NCBI GenBank assembly: GCA_963768585.1
Contig: CAVYIF010000006.1
Coordinates: 124,001-188,000 of the forward strand
Direction of reading: 5' to 3'
From: CAVUNY01 sp963768585
GTDB lineage: Bacteria; Chloroflexota; Anaerolineae; Anaerolineales; Anaerolineaceae
DNA: 64,000 nt
Made by a program: the position numbers and the translations under genes. This document shows positions 1-7,990 of the stretch, in pieces. Position 1 is the first letter of the stretch, and every line of letters begins with the position of its first letter. The notes below the pieces were generated by a model. That model saw nothing but the letters and a program-made list of their open reading frames with translations. It was not told where the DNA came from and ran no database searches.

Positions 1-315
1 CTCGTAGGCCAGCAGGGCATGATGCAGCACCACCAGCCCCTGACCCGTCTCCTTGAGCCTTTCCAGCGCCAAAAGCGGTTTCCCGGAATACCAGGGCTGG
101 CCCGTTTCCACCGGGGTTCCTTTCAACATATGATAAAAAACGATGCCGTCATATGCATCGCGGGTTTCCTGAGAGGAGGATGCGAAATCATCCATCGACT
201 GCACGTAGGCATCCAACCCTGCTAAACGACGGAATAAACGGTGAAAATTGGGCACATCAAAAGCATGCCCGCCGGTCACAACTGCCAATCGAATCTGAAC
301 TTGATCGTCATTCAT
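1..315 (-). CDS. ThuA-like domain protein (truncated by window edge)
   Basis: The minus-strand frame opens at an ATG (315-313) preceded by a good Shine-Dalgarno AGGAGA and stays open to the left edge, so only the N-terminal 105 codons are present. The translation starts MNDDQVQIRLAVVTGGHAFD and later reads VLHHALLAYE; the early VTGGH(A/P) strand-loop followed by a spaced D-x-x-x-F and a central G-x-VVLHH are the pattern of ThuA-like (glutamine-amidotransferase-fold) proteins often linked to sugar metabolism. The family assignment rests on these motifs alone; the substrate is unknown. It diverges from the cyclase/ATPase gene across about 130 bp. Confidence 0.65.
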   Translation of the reverse strand, partial: MNDDQVQIRLAVVTGGHAFDVPNFHRLFRRLAGLDAYVQSMDDFASSSQETRDAYDGIVFYHMLKGTPVETGQPWYSGKPLLALERLKETGQGLVVLHHALLAYE

Positions 316-357
316 AATTGATTCTCCTGGGAACGATTCTACTATAACGGGTTGAGT

Positions 358-363
358 TATAAT
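358..363 (+). promoter_or_regulatory. Possible -10 box (TATAAT) before the cyclase/ATPase gene
   Basis: A perfect TATAAT lies 80 nt upstream of the ATG at 443 in the short divergent intergenic region. No convincing -35 is visible at 17 nt, so this is a weak call. On the other strand TATAGT (346-341) could serve the ThuA-like gene. Confidence 0.35.
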
Positions 364-442
364 TTAAATATCGAGAACCATTTATCTTTATTTGAGCGTG
401 TGCTCCGCCTTGGGCGTCCGTTCCCGTCAGGAGTTTCCCGGC

Positions 443-3400
443 ATGCCTGCCCTTCTCTGCCGAAAATGCGGTTTCAATAATCCCCCTGGAATGCGGTTCT
501 GCGGCAACTGTGGCAGCCGTTTAAGCGCTACGGGTATGCTGGAATCCGGGCCGCTTTCCGGCATGCCCAACCTGGCGGTCCTGCCCGAACAGGTGGGGGT
601 GATGATGGGCGCGGACCTGCTGGAGCGCTTTCGCCAGGCCGGGTTGGAAGCCGCCGGACAGCGGCGCAATGTTACCTTGCTGTTTGCCGACCTGTCAGGC
701 TTTACCGGCCTTTCTCAACGCCTGGATACCGAAGAGTTATTTGTTCTGGTGCAGCAGTTCGCCAACCGCATGGCGCGCAGCGTATACAAATTCGAGGGGA
801 TGGTCGATAAATTTATTGGCGACGGCTTGATGGCCATCTTTGGCGCGCCAATTGCCCAGGAAAATAATGCCGAAATGGCCATCCGCGCGGCGCTGGATAT
901 GCAGCAAGAAATTGCCAGCTTCAGCCAGGAGGTGCAGGAGCGCTATCAGAGCGAAGAACTGCGCCTGCACATCGGCCTGCACAGCGGGATCGTGATCGTT
1001 GGCTCCATGGGTTCCAGTTTGATGATGAACTACACGGCGATTGGCGATACAGTGAACCTGGCAGCTCGCATTGAGCAAAATGCAGATCCGGGCGCCATCT
1101 GGGTTTCGCAAACCGTTTACCAATTTACCCGGCCATTGTTTGACTTCGAAACGCTCCCTCCGCTGCAGGTCAAGGGCTATGACTACCCCATTAACGCTTA
1201 TCGCCTGGTTGGTCCGCGCATCGCTCCTGGTTCGGTGCGCGGCGTGGAAGGGTTGAGCGCTCCCCTGATAGGGCGCGAAACCGAGATCCGCCAGCTGCAC
1301 GATGCCGCCGACCAGCTCATCGCCAGGCATCAGGGCAAGTTTATTTTTATCGAAGGTGAGGCCGGGATCGGCAAAAGCCGCCTGACGGTTGAACTGCGCG
1401 CCTACCTCCGACCGCTGCCGGTGCGCGTGCTGATCGGGCACAGCTACACTTACCGCCGGATGGTACCTTACTGGATTTTCCAGGATCTAATGCGCGGTCT
1501 TTTTGGATTACATCAGAACACACCGGAACCCCTGGCCGTATCGACGATCAAGGACCGGGTTAACCGCTTATCCGGCATCAACCCTTCAGAAACGCTGCCT
1601 TTCCTATGTGTACTGCTTGGCGTTGGCCTCGACCGGTCTGAAGTTGCGGAGCGCATCCGCTACCTCGAAGCCGCTCAATTGCGCCAGCGCATTTTTCTGG
1701 CTGTACGCCAGGTGTTAGCGGCTGAAGCGCGCTTAAATCCCCTGGTGCTCATTTTTGAGGATTTGCATTGGACAGATGAGACCTCACTCGACCTGCTGGA
1801 TTTCATGTTGGACAGCGCTCTCGAAACGCCCCTGTTATGTCTGTGCATCTCGCGCCATTACCAGGATGAAGCGCTGGACAGGTTGGTGCAAAAAGCTGAA
1901 CGCTACCTTGGCAAGCAGTGTTTGCGGCTCAGCCTGGTGCAGTTAACCCCCACAGAAAGTGAAAAACTGCTCGCTGAACTGCTGGCGGTGCCGAAACTTC
2001 CCCCCATGCTGCACGAACAAATTCTCAGCAGATCGGCCGGAAACCCGCTCTATCTGGAAGAAATCCTGCGCATGTTAATCGATGAGCAGAAAATCCATTA
2101 CATTAATGGGCACTGGCAACCGGCAACCGGCACCCTGACCGGGACCCTGGGGGTCCCCGATACCCTCCAGGGGTTGATCCTGGCCCGTTTTGACCGCATG
2201 GAACCCACCCAGCGCCGCGTTCTGCAAATCGCTTCGGTGATCGGGCGCAATTTCAGTTCGCAAGTACTTCAAGATGTGCTGCGCCAGGAGGAGTTTGATG
2301 ACGTTGCCCTGCAGGCCTGTTTCGATGACCTCGAGCAGCGCGGATTCATCCTGCCTGTGGCCGGTCTGACCGACTTCGACTACTATTTTAAGCATGTGCT
2401 TGTTTCAGATGCCATCTACAGTGCGCTGCTCAAAAGCGAACGCAATGAATTACACGGGAAGGTCGGTGAAGCGATTGAGCGCATTTATCCGGAGCGATTG
2501 GATGAACTGACCGAACTGCTGGCCCGGCATTATTCGTGGAGTCCGCGCTCAGATCGAGCGCTGCATTACCTGCTGCTGGCTGGCCGAAAAGAAGCGCACA
2601 ACTACGCCAACCAGCAGGCCAGGCAAAGCTTTGAACAGGCCTTGGACCTGCTCCAACGCATCGATCATGAACCCGAGCAAGAGATAGAGGCGCTCATCGG
2701 CCTGGCGGATGTGCTGGTATTTATCGGCAATTACCCGGATGCCGTCCAGCATTACCAGACTGCGCTGGATCTCCTGGCCACGCGCGACCGCGTGCAGACG
2801 GCCCGCCAGCGAAGCAGCTTATTGGGAAAATTGAGCTCCGCTTACGAACGTCAGGGCAACTACGAACAGGCCCTGGCCATGCTGGCTGAGGCCCAGGCGG
2901 CGCGCCAGGAAGAATCTGAGCCTTCTCCGATCGAACAGGCCAAGATTCTAAATGCCACCGGATGGATTTTCTTGAGGCGCGGCAGCCTGGACCTGGCTGA
3001 AGACACATTAAAGCGCGGGCTGGATCTGGTCGAAAACACCGACGAATACGAAACCATCGCCTCCATTGTAAACCGGCTGGGGGGCGTGGCTTACCAGAAG
3101 GGCCATCTCGAACAGGCCAGCAAATACGTACAGCGCAGTCTGGAGATCCGCAAACAAATTGGCGATGTCAACGCCGTGGCGCGGACCTACAACAACCTGG
3201 GGCTGCTCAACTGGCGAAGAGGTGCCTGGAACAGCGCACTGGAGAATTTTAAGCGCAGTATAGAACTGCATGGTTCCCTGGGGGATGTCGAAGGAACGAT
3301 TGAAATTAACAGCAACCTCGGTCTGGTGTACCTGGAACAGGGCGATTTTGAAAACGCCTACAAAAGCTTCTCTCAGGCGCTGCTTTCCGCGCAGCGTATC

Positions 3401-3931
3401 GGCCATTCTTACCATGTCGGGCTGGCTTACCTGCATCTGGCTCGTTATGCACTGTTCCATGAAGATTGGGAGCAGGTATTGAGCTACTGTCAAAAAAGCA
3501 AGAAAATATTTGATGAGATCGGCGTCACCGAACACCGCATTTATGGTGAGGTTTACTCCGGTCTGGCCTGGCTGCGCCAGGGAGATTTGCCTGAAGCGAT
3601 CTCGGCAGCAAAAAACGCCCTGCAATTCTTTAAGCCATCTGATTCTTCCACCCTGTCAGAAGAACGCGCGCATGTACTGCGGCTGTGGTCCCAGGTTGAA
3701 CTTGCCCAGGGCGGAAAAATGGAAGCGGCCATTGAAGGACTGCGGCAGAGCATCCATTTGTTCGGCTCCATGGGCAACCAGGTGGAGCAGGCCCGTTCGC
3801 AAGTTATCTTATCGTCTGTGATATTGGCCAACGGAGACAGCACAACCGCTCAAAGCCTGTTAGACGACGCCCGAGATGTTTTCCTGCGGCTGGGCGCGCG
3901 GGTTGATCTGGATCGCATGCCGGTAGTTTAA
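443..3931 (+). CDS. Zinc-ribbon / class III adenylate cyclase / AAA ATPase / TPR signalling protein
   Basis: A 1162-aa multidomain protein. Residues 6-23 form a zinc ribbon (C6xxC9...C20xxC23). Residues about 78-260 are a class III nucleotide cyclase domain with both metal-binding aspartates in place (FADLSGFT, D83; KFIGDGLMAIFG, D127) and the TAIGDTVNLAARIE segment, so it looks catalytically competent. A Walker A (GEAGIGKSR, near residue 305) begins a STAND/AAA-type ATPase module with LVLIFEDLHWTD as the Walker B region. The C-terminal 400 residues are tetratricopeptide repeats (for example AYQKGHLEQASKYVQRSLEI). The family usually couples cAMP formation or ATP-dependent assembly to protein partners held by TPRs. 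The ATG at 443 was chosen over a TTG at 392 because CAGGAG sits 9 nt upstream and the zinc ribbon starts there. No membrane segment, so cytoplasmic. Input signal unknown. Confidence 0.88.
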   Translation: MPALLCRKCGFNNPPGMRFCGNCGSRLSATGMLESGPLSGMPNLAVLPEQVGVMMGADLLERFRQAGLEAAGQRRNVTLLFADLSGFTGLSQRLDTEELFVLVQQFANRMARSVYKFEGMVDKFIGDGLMAIFGAPIAQENNAEMAIRAALDMQQEIASFSQEVQERYQSEELRLHIGLHSGIVIVGSMGSSLMMNYTAIGDTVNLAARIEQNADPGAIWVSQTVYQFTRPLFDFETLPPLQVKGYDYPINAYRLVGPRIAPGSVRGVEGLSAPLIGRETEIRQLHDAADQLIARHQGKFIFIEGEAGIGKSRLTVELRAYLRPLPVRVLIGHSYTYRRMVPYWIFQDLMRGLFGLHQNTPEPLAVSTIKDRVNRLSGINPSETLPFLCVLLGVGLDRSEVAERIRYLEAAQLRQRIFLAVRQVLAAEARLNPLVLIFEDLHWTDETSLDLLDFMLDSALETPLLCLCISRHYQDEALDRLVQKAERYLGKQCLRLSLVQLTPTESEKLLAELLAVPKLPPMLHEQILSRSAGNPLYLEEILRMLIDEQKIHYINGHWQPATGTLTGTLGVPDTLQGLILARFDRMEPTQRRVLQIASVIGRNFSSQVLQDVLRQEEFDDVALQACFDDLEQRGFILPVAGLTDFDYYFKHVLVSDAIYSALLKSERNELHGKVGEAIERIYPERLDELTELLARHYSWSPRSDRALHYLLLAGRKEAHNYANQQARQSFEQALDLLQRIDHEPEQEIEALIGLADVLVFIGNYPDAVQHYQTALDLLATRDRVQTARQRSSLLGKLSSAYERQGNYEQALAMLAEAQAARQEESEPSPIEQAKILNATGWIFLRRGSLDLAEDTLKRGLDLVENTDEYETIASIVNRLGGVAYQKGHLEQASKYVQRSLEIRKQIGDVNAVARTYNNLGLLNWRRGAWNSALENFKRSIELHGSLGDVEGTIEINSNLGLVYLEQGDFENAYKSFSQALLSAQRIGHSYHVGLAYLHLARYALFHEDWEQVLSYCQKSKKIFDEIGVTEHRIYGEVYSGLAWLRQGDLPEAISAAKNALQFFKPSDSSTLSEERAHVLRLWSQVELAQGGKMEAAIEGLRQSIHLFGSMGNQVEQARSQVILSSVILANGDSTTAQSLLDDARDVFLRLGARVDLDRMPVV

Positions 3932-3934
3932 AAA

Positions 3935-3966
3935 AGGCGTTTTGCATTTTTCAATGCAAAACGCCT
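3935..3966. terminator. Bidirectional intrinsic terminator
   Basis: A perfect 13-bp inverted repeat (AGGCGTTTTGCAT, 3935-3947, and its complement 3954-3966) with a 6-nt loop lies between the convergent cyclase and subtilase genes. The stem contains T/A runs that act as a U-tract in either direction. Confidence 0.75.
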
Positions 3967-3987
3967 GTTGAAATCAACGCTTACTGT

Positions 3988-5925
3988 TTACGGTTCATCT
4001 ACCCACTGGCTGATTGAAACCGTGGCTGCTGAACTTACCCCGGTTCCAGTTATGAAAGCGTGCACGAAACCCGATTCGGAATAACCTTTGTCGGCCCAGG
4101 GTTCGCTGCCCGTCCAGGCCTCCACCCCACCTGCCCAGACGGTGTACCCGCCGGACCAGGCACCGATCGCACCCGACCACGCTCCGATGGCACCGCTCCA
4201 GGCCCCGATGGCACCGCTCCACGCTCCGATGGCACCGCTCCAGGCCCCGATCGCACCCGACCACGCTCCAATGGCACCGCTCCAGGCCCCGATCGCACCC
4301 GACCACGCTCCGATCGCACCGCTCCAGGCCCCGATCGCACCCGACCACGCGCCGATGGCACCGCTCCAGGCACCGAGTGCGCCAACGCCAGCGGTATAAT
4401 CACCGTCCCATGTGGCATAGCCGCCGCCCAGGCTTGCATAATCACCGCGCAGCTTGAACAAGCCGGTTTCCTGATCATAGAATGAAAAGCCTTCGTAGTG
4501 GGTCTCATCCGCCAGATCGGCGCGGATATCCATACCCAGGTTGGCTTCTCCGTTCAGCTCGCCAAAGACCGCGTCCGGTGCATTCAATCGTCCATGCCCC
4601 TGCTGCCAGATGCTGTAAACAGCCTGCAGCGGCTCAACCGACATCCAGGGCATAGCAGAAGCCATAATGCGGTACTTAACCTGGTTAGGGCTCAGTTCCG
4701 GATGGGCAGAAATCACCAGCGCAGCTACCCCGGATACCGTTGCTGAAGCCTGCGACGTACCAGCCATTGAGAAATAATCACTGCTCACGCGGTTGGCCTG
4801 GTGGTTTTTGGCAACATAGCTGCTGTTGGGCATGGTCGAGACTATATGCGCGCCCGGGGCGAGTACATCCGGCTTGGTAAACCCATCCAGGGTTGGACCT
4901 GCCGCCGAGAAAGGCGTCAGGTAATCATCGTCAAACACCATGGGAGTGTAAGCATCGGTAAACGCGCCAGCCGTAATCACGTAGGGATTATTGCCCGGCA
5001 CAGAGATCGTCATCGGCCCCGGGCCGCCGTTCCCTGCTGCGGCAACCACGGTAATACCACTGGCCCAGGCCGCGGTGACGGCGCGGTTCAGCGGGTCGGC
5101 CCAGTAAGGCGATTGGGCGGGCGACACCAGCGACAGGTTCATCACGCGGATATTGTATTTCGCCTGGTTTTTCACCACCCATTGAATACCCTTGATCACG
5201 TTCTCATACGTTCCGCCGCCATTCTCGCCCAGCACCCGCACCACCACCAGGTCCACGCCGGGTGCCATGCCGTTGGCCTCGCCATCGGCTCCCATCTGGC
5301 TGTTGGCAATCATTCCGGCGACATGCGTACCGTGCCCGTTGGGGTCTACCGGCTTCTTTTTTCCATCCACAAAATCGACCCAGGCGGCAACCCGGTTGTC
5401 ATCCAGACCCTTAAGCGTTTCGATCCCGGTATCCACCACTGCGACGGTGACCTGGTTACCGGTCACATTCCCCCTGGTCCAAACCAGGTCGGCTCCGGTC
5501 ACATCCGCATAATCGGTTTGGGGGGCCTTACCAAAGGTTTCCTTCTTATTTTCTTTTTCCTTCTCTTTCTCTTTGTTCTTCTCGTCATCGCCCGGATTAC
5601 CCCCGGCGACCATCACCGCTGTATTGGCTGTGATCGACAGCACGCCGCTCTGGCCCAAAACGCAGTTTTGGCGATCCGCAGAAAGTACGGCCCCCGCGCT
5701 TTCGATGATTTCGAGTGAAGAGGTTACCTGCCCACCACAGTTGGTGACGGCGGCAGCGGCCAGGTCAGCCGAAGAGGCGCGAATGATGTAACCAGCCTGT
5801 GAAGCGTCCGGCTGTACTCCCTGAACGATCCCCGTCCCAAGCGGGGATACCACCAGGGAGGTCAGGATAATCAAACTCGCCAACCAGATGCCTGTTTGTC
5901 TTAAGATTTTGGTGTTTACATTCAT
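3988..5925 (-). CDS. Secreted S8 (subtilisin-like) serine protease with WSGAIGA repeats
   Basis: 645 aa. A signal peptide covers about residues 1-36 (hydrophobic WLASLIILTSLVV). A short pro-region follows, then a charged Lys/Glu linker (113-130). The catalytic domain carries the S8 triad: D165 in VAVVDTGIE, H198 in NGHGTHVAG, S371 in GTSQASATVSG; N289 in AAAGNGGPG is the expected oxyanion residue. Note GTSQAS in place of the usual GTSMAS/A. After the protease comes a region with ten full heptads GAWSGAI plus a partial one (about residues 513-590), then a Trp-rich tail. The ATG at 5925 has an AGGGAGG Shine-Dalgarno. The upstream leader holds a c-di-GMP-I riboswitch and terminator, so secretion of this protease is probably tied to the motile/sessile switch. 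Substrate and role of the Trp heptads are unknown. Confidence 0.92.
   Translation of the reverse strand: MNVNTKILRQTGIWLASLIILTSLVVSPLGTGIVQGVQPDASQAGYIIRASSADLAAAAVTNCGGQVTSSLEIIESAGAVLSADRQNCVLGQSGVLSITANTAVMVAGGNPGDDEKNKEKEKEKENKKETFGKAPQTDYADVTGADLVWTRGNVTGNQVTVAVVDTGIETLKGLDDNRVAAWVDFVDGKKKPVDPNGHGTHVAGMIANSQMGADGEANGMAPGVDLVVVRVLGENGGGTYENVIKGIQWVVKNQAKYNIRVMNLSLVSPAQSPYWADPLNRAVTAAWASGITVVAAAGNGGPGPMTISVPGNNPYVITAGAFTDAYTPMVFDDDYLTPFSAAGPTLDGFTKPDVLAPGAHIVSTMPNSSYVAKNHQANRVSSDYFSMAGTSQASATVSGVAALVISAHPELSPNQVKYRIMASAMPWMSVEPLQAVYSIWQQGHGRLNAPDAVFGELNGEANLGMDIRADLADETHYEGFSFYDQETGLFKLRGDYASLGGGYATWDGDYTAGVGALGAWSGAIGAWSGAIGAWSGAIGAWSGAIGAWSGAIGAWSGAIGAWSGAIGAWSGAIGAWSGAIGAWSGAIGAWSGGYTVWAGGVEAWTGSEPWADKGYSESGFVHAFITGTGVSSAATVSISQWVDEP
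4154..4384 (-). repeat. 21-bp tandem repeat coding for the GAWSGAI heptads
   Basis: Ten full 21-bp units plus a partial eleventh. Two unit types (one starting GACCA, one CTCCA on the plus strand) recur in a partly alternating order, with third-position changes that keep the protein heptad identical. That pattern suggests unit duplication with purifying selection on the peptide. Long open frames in other frames over this tract are by-products of the repeat. Confidence 0.95.
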
Positions 5926-5945
5926 TATCCGTACCTCCCTGAATT

Positions 5946-5979
5946 AAAAACGCTGGCGGGAAATACCAGGCCGCCAGCG
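5946..5979 (-). terminator. Riboswitch expression-platform terminator
   Basis: In the mRNA a 9-bp G/C-rich stem (CGCTGGCGG, 5979-5971, with CCGCCAGCG, 5959-5951) is followed directly by UUUUU (5950-5946). It sits between the aptamer and the protease start codon. Ten nucleotides at its 5' side (5975-5966) are perfectly complementary to the 3' end of the aptamer (6026-6017), giving a mutually exclusive antiterminator. Confidence 0.8.
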
Positions 5980-6016
5980 GGTGAACGCTGTGAGAGTGTA
6001 ATGCTAGATCTCCTTC

Positions 6017-6098
6017 GGCGGCCTGGCAGTCATAGCCCTTGCGGACTTTAGACCCATAGCTTTGCGCCCCTGGTTTTCACCAAGTTTGCCTTTTCGAA
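6017..6098 (-). promoter_or_regulatory. Cyclic di-GMP-I (GEMM-I) riboswitch aptamer
   Basis: On the minus strand the RNA reads GGCAAAC, then a hairpin with GAAA tetraloop (P2, 6084-6069), then GGGGCGCAAAGC, GGGTCTAAAG, a second hairpin with GCAA loop (P3 tip, 6046-6035), and a closing GACTGCC. The order and the conserved blocks GGCAAAC / GNRA hairpin / CGCAAAGC / receptor-like CTAAAG match the GEMM-I family, known to bind c-di-GMP and to control envelope, motility and secreted-protein genes. It precedes the S8 protease and is followed by a terminator. The direction of control (probably OFF with ligand, since ligand should hold the 3' strand in P1) is inference. Confidence 0.85.
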
Positions 6099-6131
6099 TA
6101 ACTAACTTCTTTATTACTATTACCTGACTAT

Positions 6132-6140
6132 AGTATAACA
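6132..6140 (-). promoter_or_regulatory. Extended -10 promoter for riboswitch-protease transcript
   Basis: TGTTATACT (TGnTATAAT type) on the minus strand, about 35 nt upstream of the aptamer. No clear -35. The rest of 6099-6249 shows no gene. Confidence 0.4.
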
Positions 6141-6249
6141 AAATTGTAAGGTAAAGTCGCGATTAATACCTTACAGAATCCTAACAGGAAGCACGCAGAC
6201 GGCATTTTCAACGGATAAAACGGCAAATCTCCACCGGAATCGTCCAACC

Positions 6250-7386
6250 CTAGAGGGCAAACAGTTCCGAGATAAAGATCTTAACTGGCAGCACCCGCCT
6301 GAATGGCGAGCCCTCTGGCAGGCCAGGCAGCAGCAAGGATAGCGGCAGCAGACCAAAGCACACCTCAGAAAGGCGCTGGTGTCCAAGGTGGTAGGCCCCC
6401 TGACCGGCACCGTCCGCGACATGCATCCCACCATTCTGGCAGACCAGGGTTGCGCGTTGGCCGTTGCCGGTATTGACCAGGCCCACTTCCACCCCGGCAG
6501 AGATGCTGCTTTCGCCGGCGAGTTCTGCCGCCTTGCGTAGAAATGACACCAGATTCCCAACCCGGAAACTGGCCGAAGGCAAGACCCTGAGTTGGCTGTA
6601 ATACGCCAGGCAAGCTTCTAACAGCGCGGACGGCTGGGGCGCGCAGTCGACATGGATCTGCTGGTGTCCGGCTGCCAGATGTGCCAGCAGGGCACCCAGT
6701 TCAGCCGGATCGCCATCACCCGCCAGTACCACCTCCCCGCCGTCACGACCGAGGACGAAGGACCGGCCCAAAAATGCACCCTGCAGCCGCTGTGCAGATT
6801 GGCCGTGCAGGCTCAATCGCAACTCGTCATCCGGCATAATCACGCTCTGCGGAAGGCGAGCCAGGGCAGCCTGCAGGCGGTCTAGATGGCGGTCGGGATC
6901 GAAAGCTTCTACCTCGCCATCGGGCTGGGGTGGCAAATAACGCTGCCCGGTTTCAAAACGGTAGGTGCAGCCCCCTGCGGTCCAGCCATACCGCCCATAG
7001 CGCAGCCGGTCGCCGTACAACCAGGTAAAATCGTAGCGATCCGCCTCCAGACAAACTGCCCGCAGCAGGCTGGACATCGCCCCTTTACCCCGCGCTTCGG
7101 GCAGGGTGCAAACCTGTCCCACTCCGGCCGTTTGAAAGATCACCTCACCCACGCGCAGCGGGTAGGGATACAATCCAATGGTCGCCACCATGCGCCCGTC
7201 CATTTCGGCGATGAAATAATCCCCGGCGCGGGGTGGAGTAAAAAGGTGCGGCAGGATTTGTGAAATGTGACTGCGTTCCTGGCCCTCCTCGGCAAAGGAG
7301 CGATCAACCAGGTCGGCCAATTGGGGCAGGTCCGCGGGCAGACCGCGGCGAACGGAAATCGAAGTGGATGAAATCAAGTTGGTCAT
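6250..7386 (-). CDS. GNAT family N-acetyltransferase, Eis/SCP2-like two-part protein
   Basis: 378 aa from the ATG at 7386. The N-terminal half is a GNAT fold: acceptor-side segment DYFIAEMDGRMVATIGLYP, then the acetyl-CoA motif GVGQVCTLPEARGKGAM with R/QxxGxG/A spacing, and WLYGDRLRYGRYGW near residue 140 as in Eis-type enzymes. The C-terminal half (LVSFLRKAAEL onward) resembles the sterol-carrier-like domain fused to such enzymes, which fits the 380-400 aa family length. An upstream in-frame start at 7422 was rejected because it would overlap the divergent isomerase gene, while TATAAT lies 6 nt before the 7386 ATG (probably a leaderless message). Substrate unknown. Confidence 0.75.
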   Translation of the reverse strand: MTNLISSTSISVRRGLPADLPQLADLVDRSFAEEGQERSHISQILPHLFTPPRAGDYFIAEMDGRMVATIGLYPYPLRVGEVIFQTAGVGQVCTLPEARGKGAMSSLLRAVCLEADRYDFTWLYGDRLRYGRYGWTAGGCTYRFETGQRYLPPQPDGEVEAFDPDRHLDRLQAALARLPQSVIMPDDELRLSLHGQSAQRLQGAFLGRSFVLGRDGGEVVLAGDGDPAELGALLAHLAAGHQQIHVDCAPQPSALLEACLAYYSQLRVLPSASFRVGNLVSFLRKAAELAGESSISAGVEVGLVNTGNGQRATLVCQNGGMHVADGAGQGAYHLGHQRLSEVCFGLLPLSLLLPGLPEGSPFRRVLPVKIFISELFAL

Positions 7387-7392
7387 GATAAG

Positions 7393-7400
7393 ATTATAAA
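7393..7400. promoter_or_regulatory. Back-to-back -10 boxes of divergent GNAT and isomerase genes
   Basis: Only 26 bp separate the two start codons. TATAAT reads on the minus strand (7398-7393), 6 nt before the GNAT ATG; TATAAA reads on the plus strand (7395-7400), 12 nt before the isomerase ATG, which also has AAGGAA at 7402-7407. Confidence 0.5.
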
Positions 7401-7412
7401 TAAGGAATCGCC

Positions 7413-7982
7413 ATGCTGCCATTTCAATTAACTTTAACCCCAGAATCGTTTCGCAATCATCCCGGCGCCAGGTCTGTCCTGCGGCGGCTTTCTGAGATCG
7501 CCAATATCTTCTCGCAAACGGCCGAGGTCCAGAGCCTGGCTGCCCACAACCCGCTCATCTATGAATTTGTCGACCTGCGCGATGGGCTGTCCGGAAGTAT
7601 GCTGAGCTTTGGCCTGACCATTCTTCAGCCCGGTGCGGTTGGAGGTGAGTATTTCATGACGAAAGGTCATTTTCACGCCGCGCAGCAGGATGGAGACGAA
7701 GTGTACCTTGGGGTAAGCGGGCAAGGGCGGCTGCTGCTCCAGTCGCGCCAGGGGGAGCACCGCGAGATGGACCTCGTCCCAGGCGCCATCCTCTACACAC
7801 CGCTGGCCTGGGCGCACCGCACGGTCAATGTAGGACGCGTACCGCTGGTTTTTTTCTCCATCTGGCCCAGTGCCACTGCTTACGATTATGAAGAAATCAC
7901 CCGCCGCGGGGGGTTCCCACAGCGAGTGATGGATCAAAACGGGCAGCCGGTACTGGTGCCCAACCCGGCCTTCCATATATAA
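7413..7982 (+). CDS. pgi: Glucose-6-phosphate isomerase, cupin type
   Basis: 189 aa. The sequence YFMTKGHFHAAQQDGDEVYLG is cut here as GHFHAAQQDGDEVY with a later H in PLAWAHRTVNVG; this H-x-H...E...H set is the metal site of cupin phosphoglucose isomerases (family best known from archaea such as Pyrococcus). The enzyme interconverts glucose-6-phosphate and fructose-6-phosphate, a glycolytic step. Start ATG 7413 has AAGGAA 5 nt upstream. The ribokinase gene begins 8 bp after the stop, suggesting a sugar-phosphate pair. The family is unrelated in sequence to the large Pgi. Confidence 0.85.
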   Translation: MLPFQLTLTPESFRNHPGARSVLRRLSEIANIFSQTAEVQSLAAHNPLIYEFVDLRDGLSGSMLSFGLTILQPGAVGGEYFMTKGHFHAAQQDGDEVYLGVSGQGRLLLQSRQGEHREMDLVPGAILYTPLAWAHRTVNVGRVPLVFFSIWPSATAYDYEEITRRGGFPQRVMDQNGQPVLVPNPAFHI

Positions 7983-7983
7983 T
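7978..7983 (+). promoter_or_regulatory. Internal -10 box before ribokinase
   Basis: TATAAT overlaps the TAA stop of the isomerase gene and ends exactly 7 nt before the ribokinase ATG, the geometry expected for a leaderless transcript. There is no Shine-Dalgarno before this ATG. Confidence 0.5.
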
Positions 7984-7990
7984 TCTGGCT

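Noticed and set aside
4060..4508. Long open frames on both strands over the protease repeat
   Set aside because: They arise because a 21-bp repeat without stops is open in several frames; the minus-strand subtilase frame carries the catalytic motifs.
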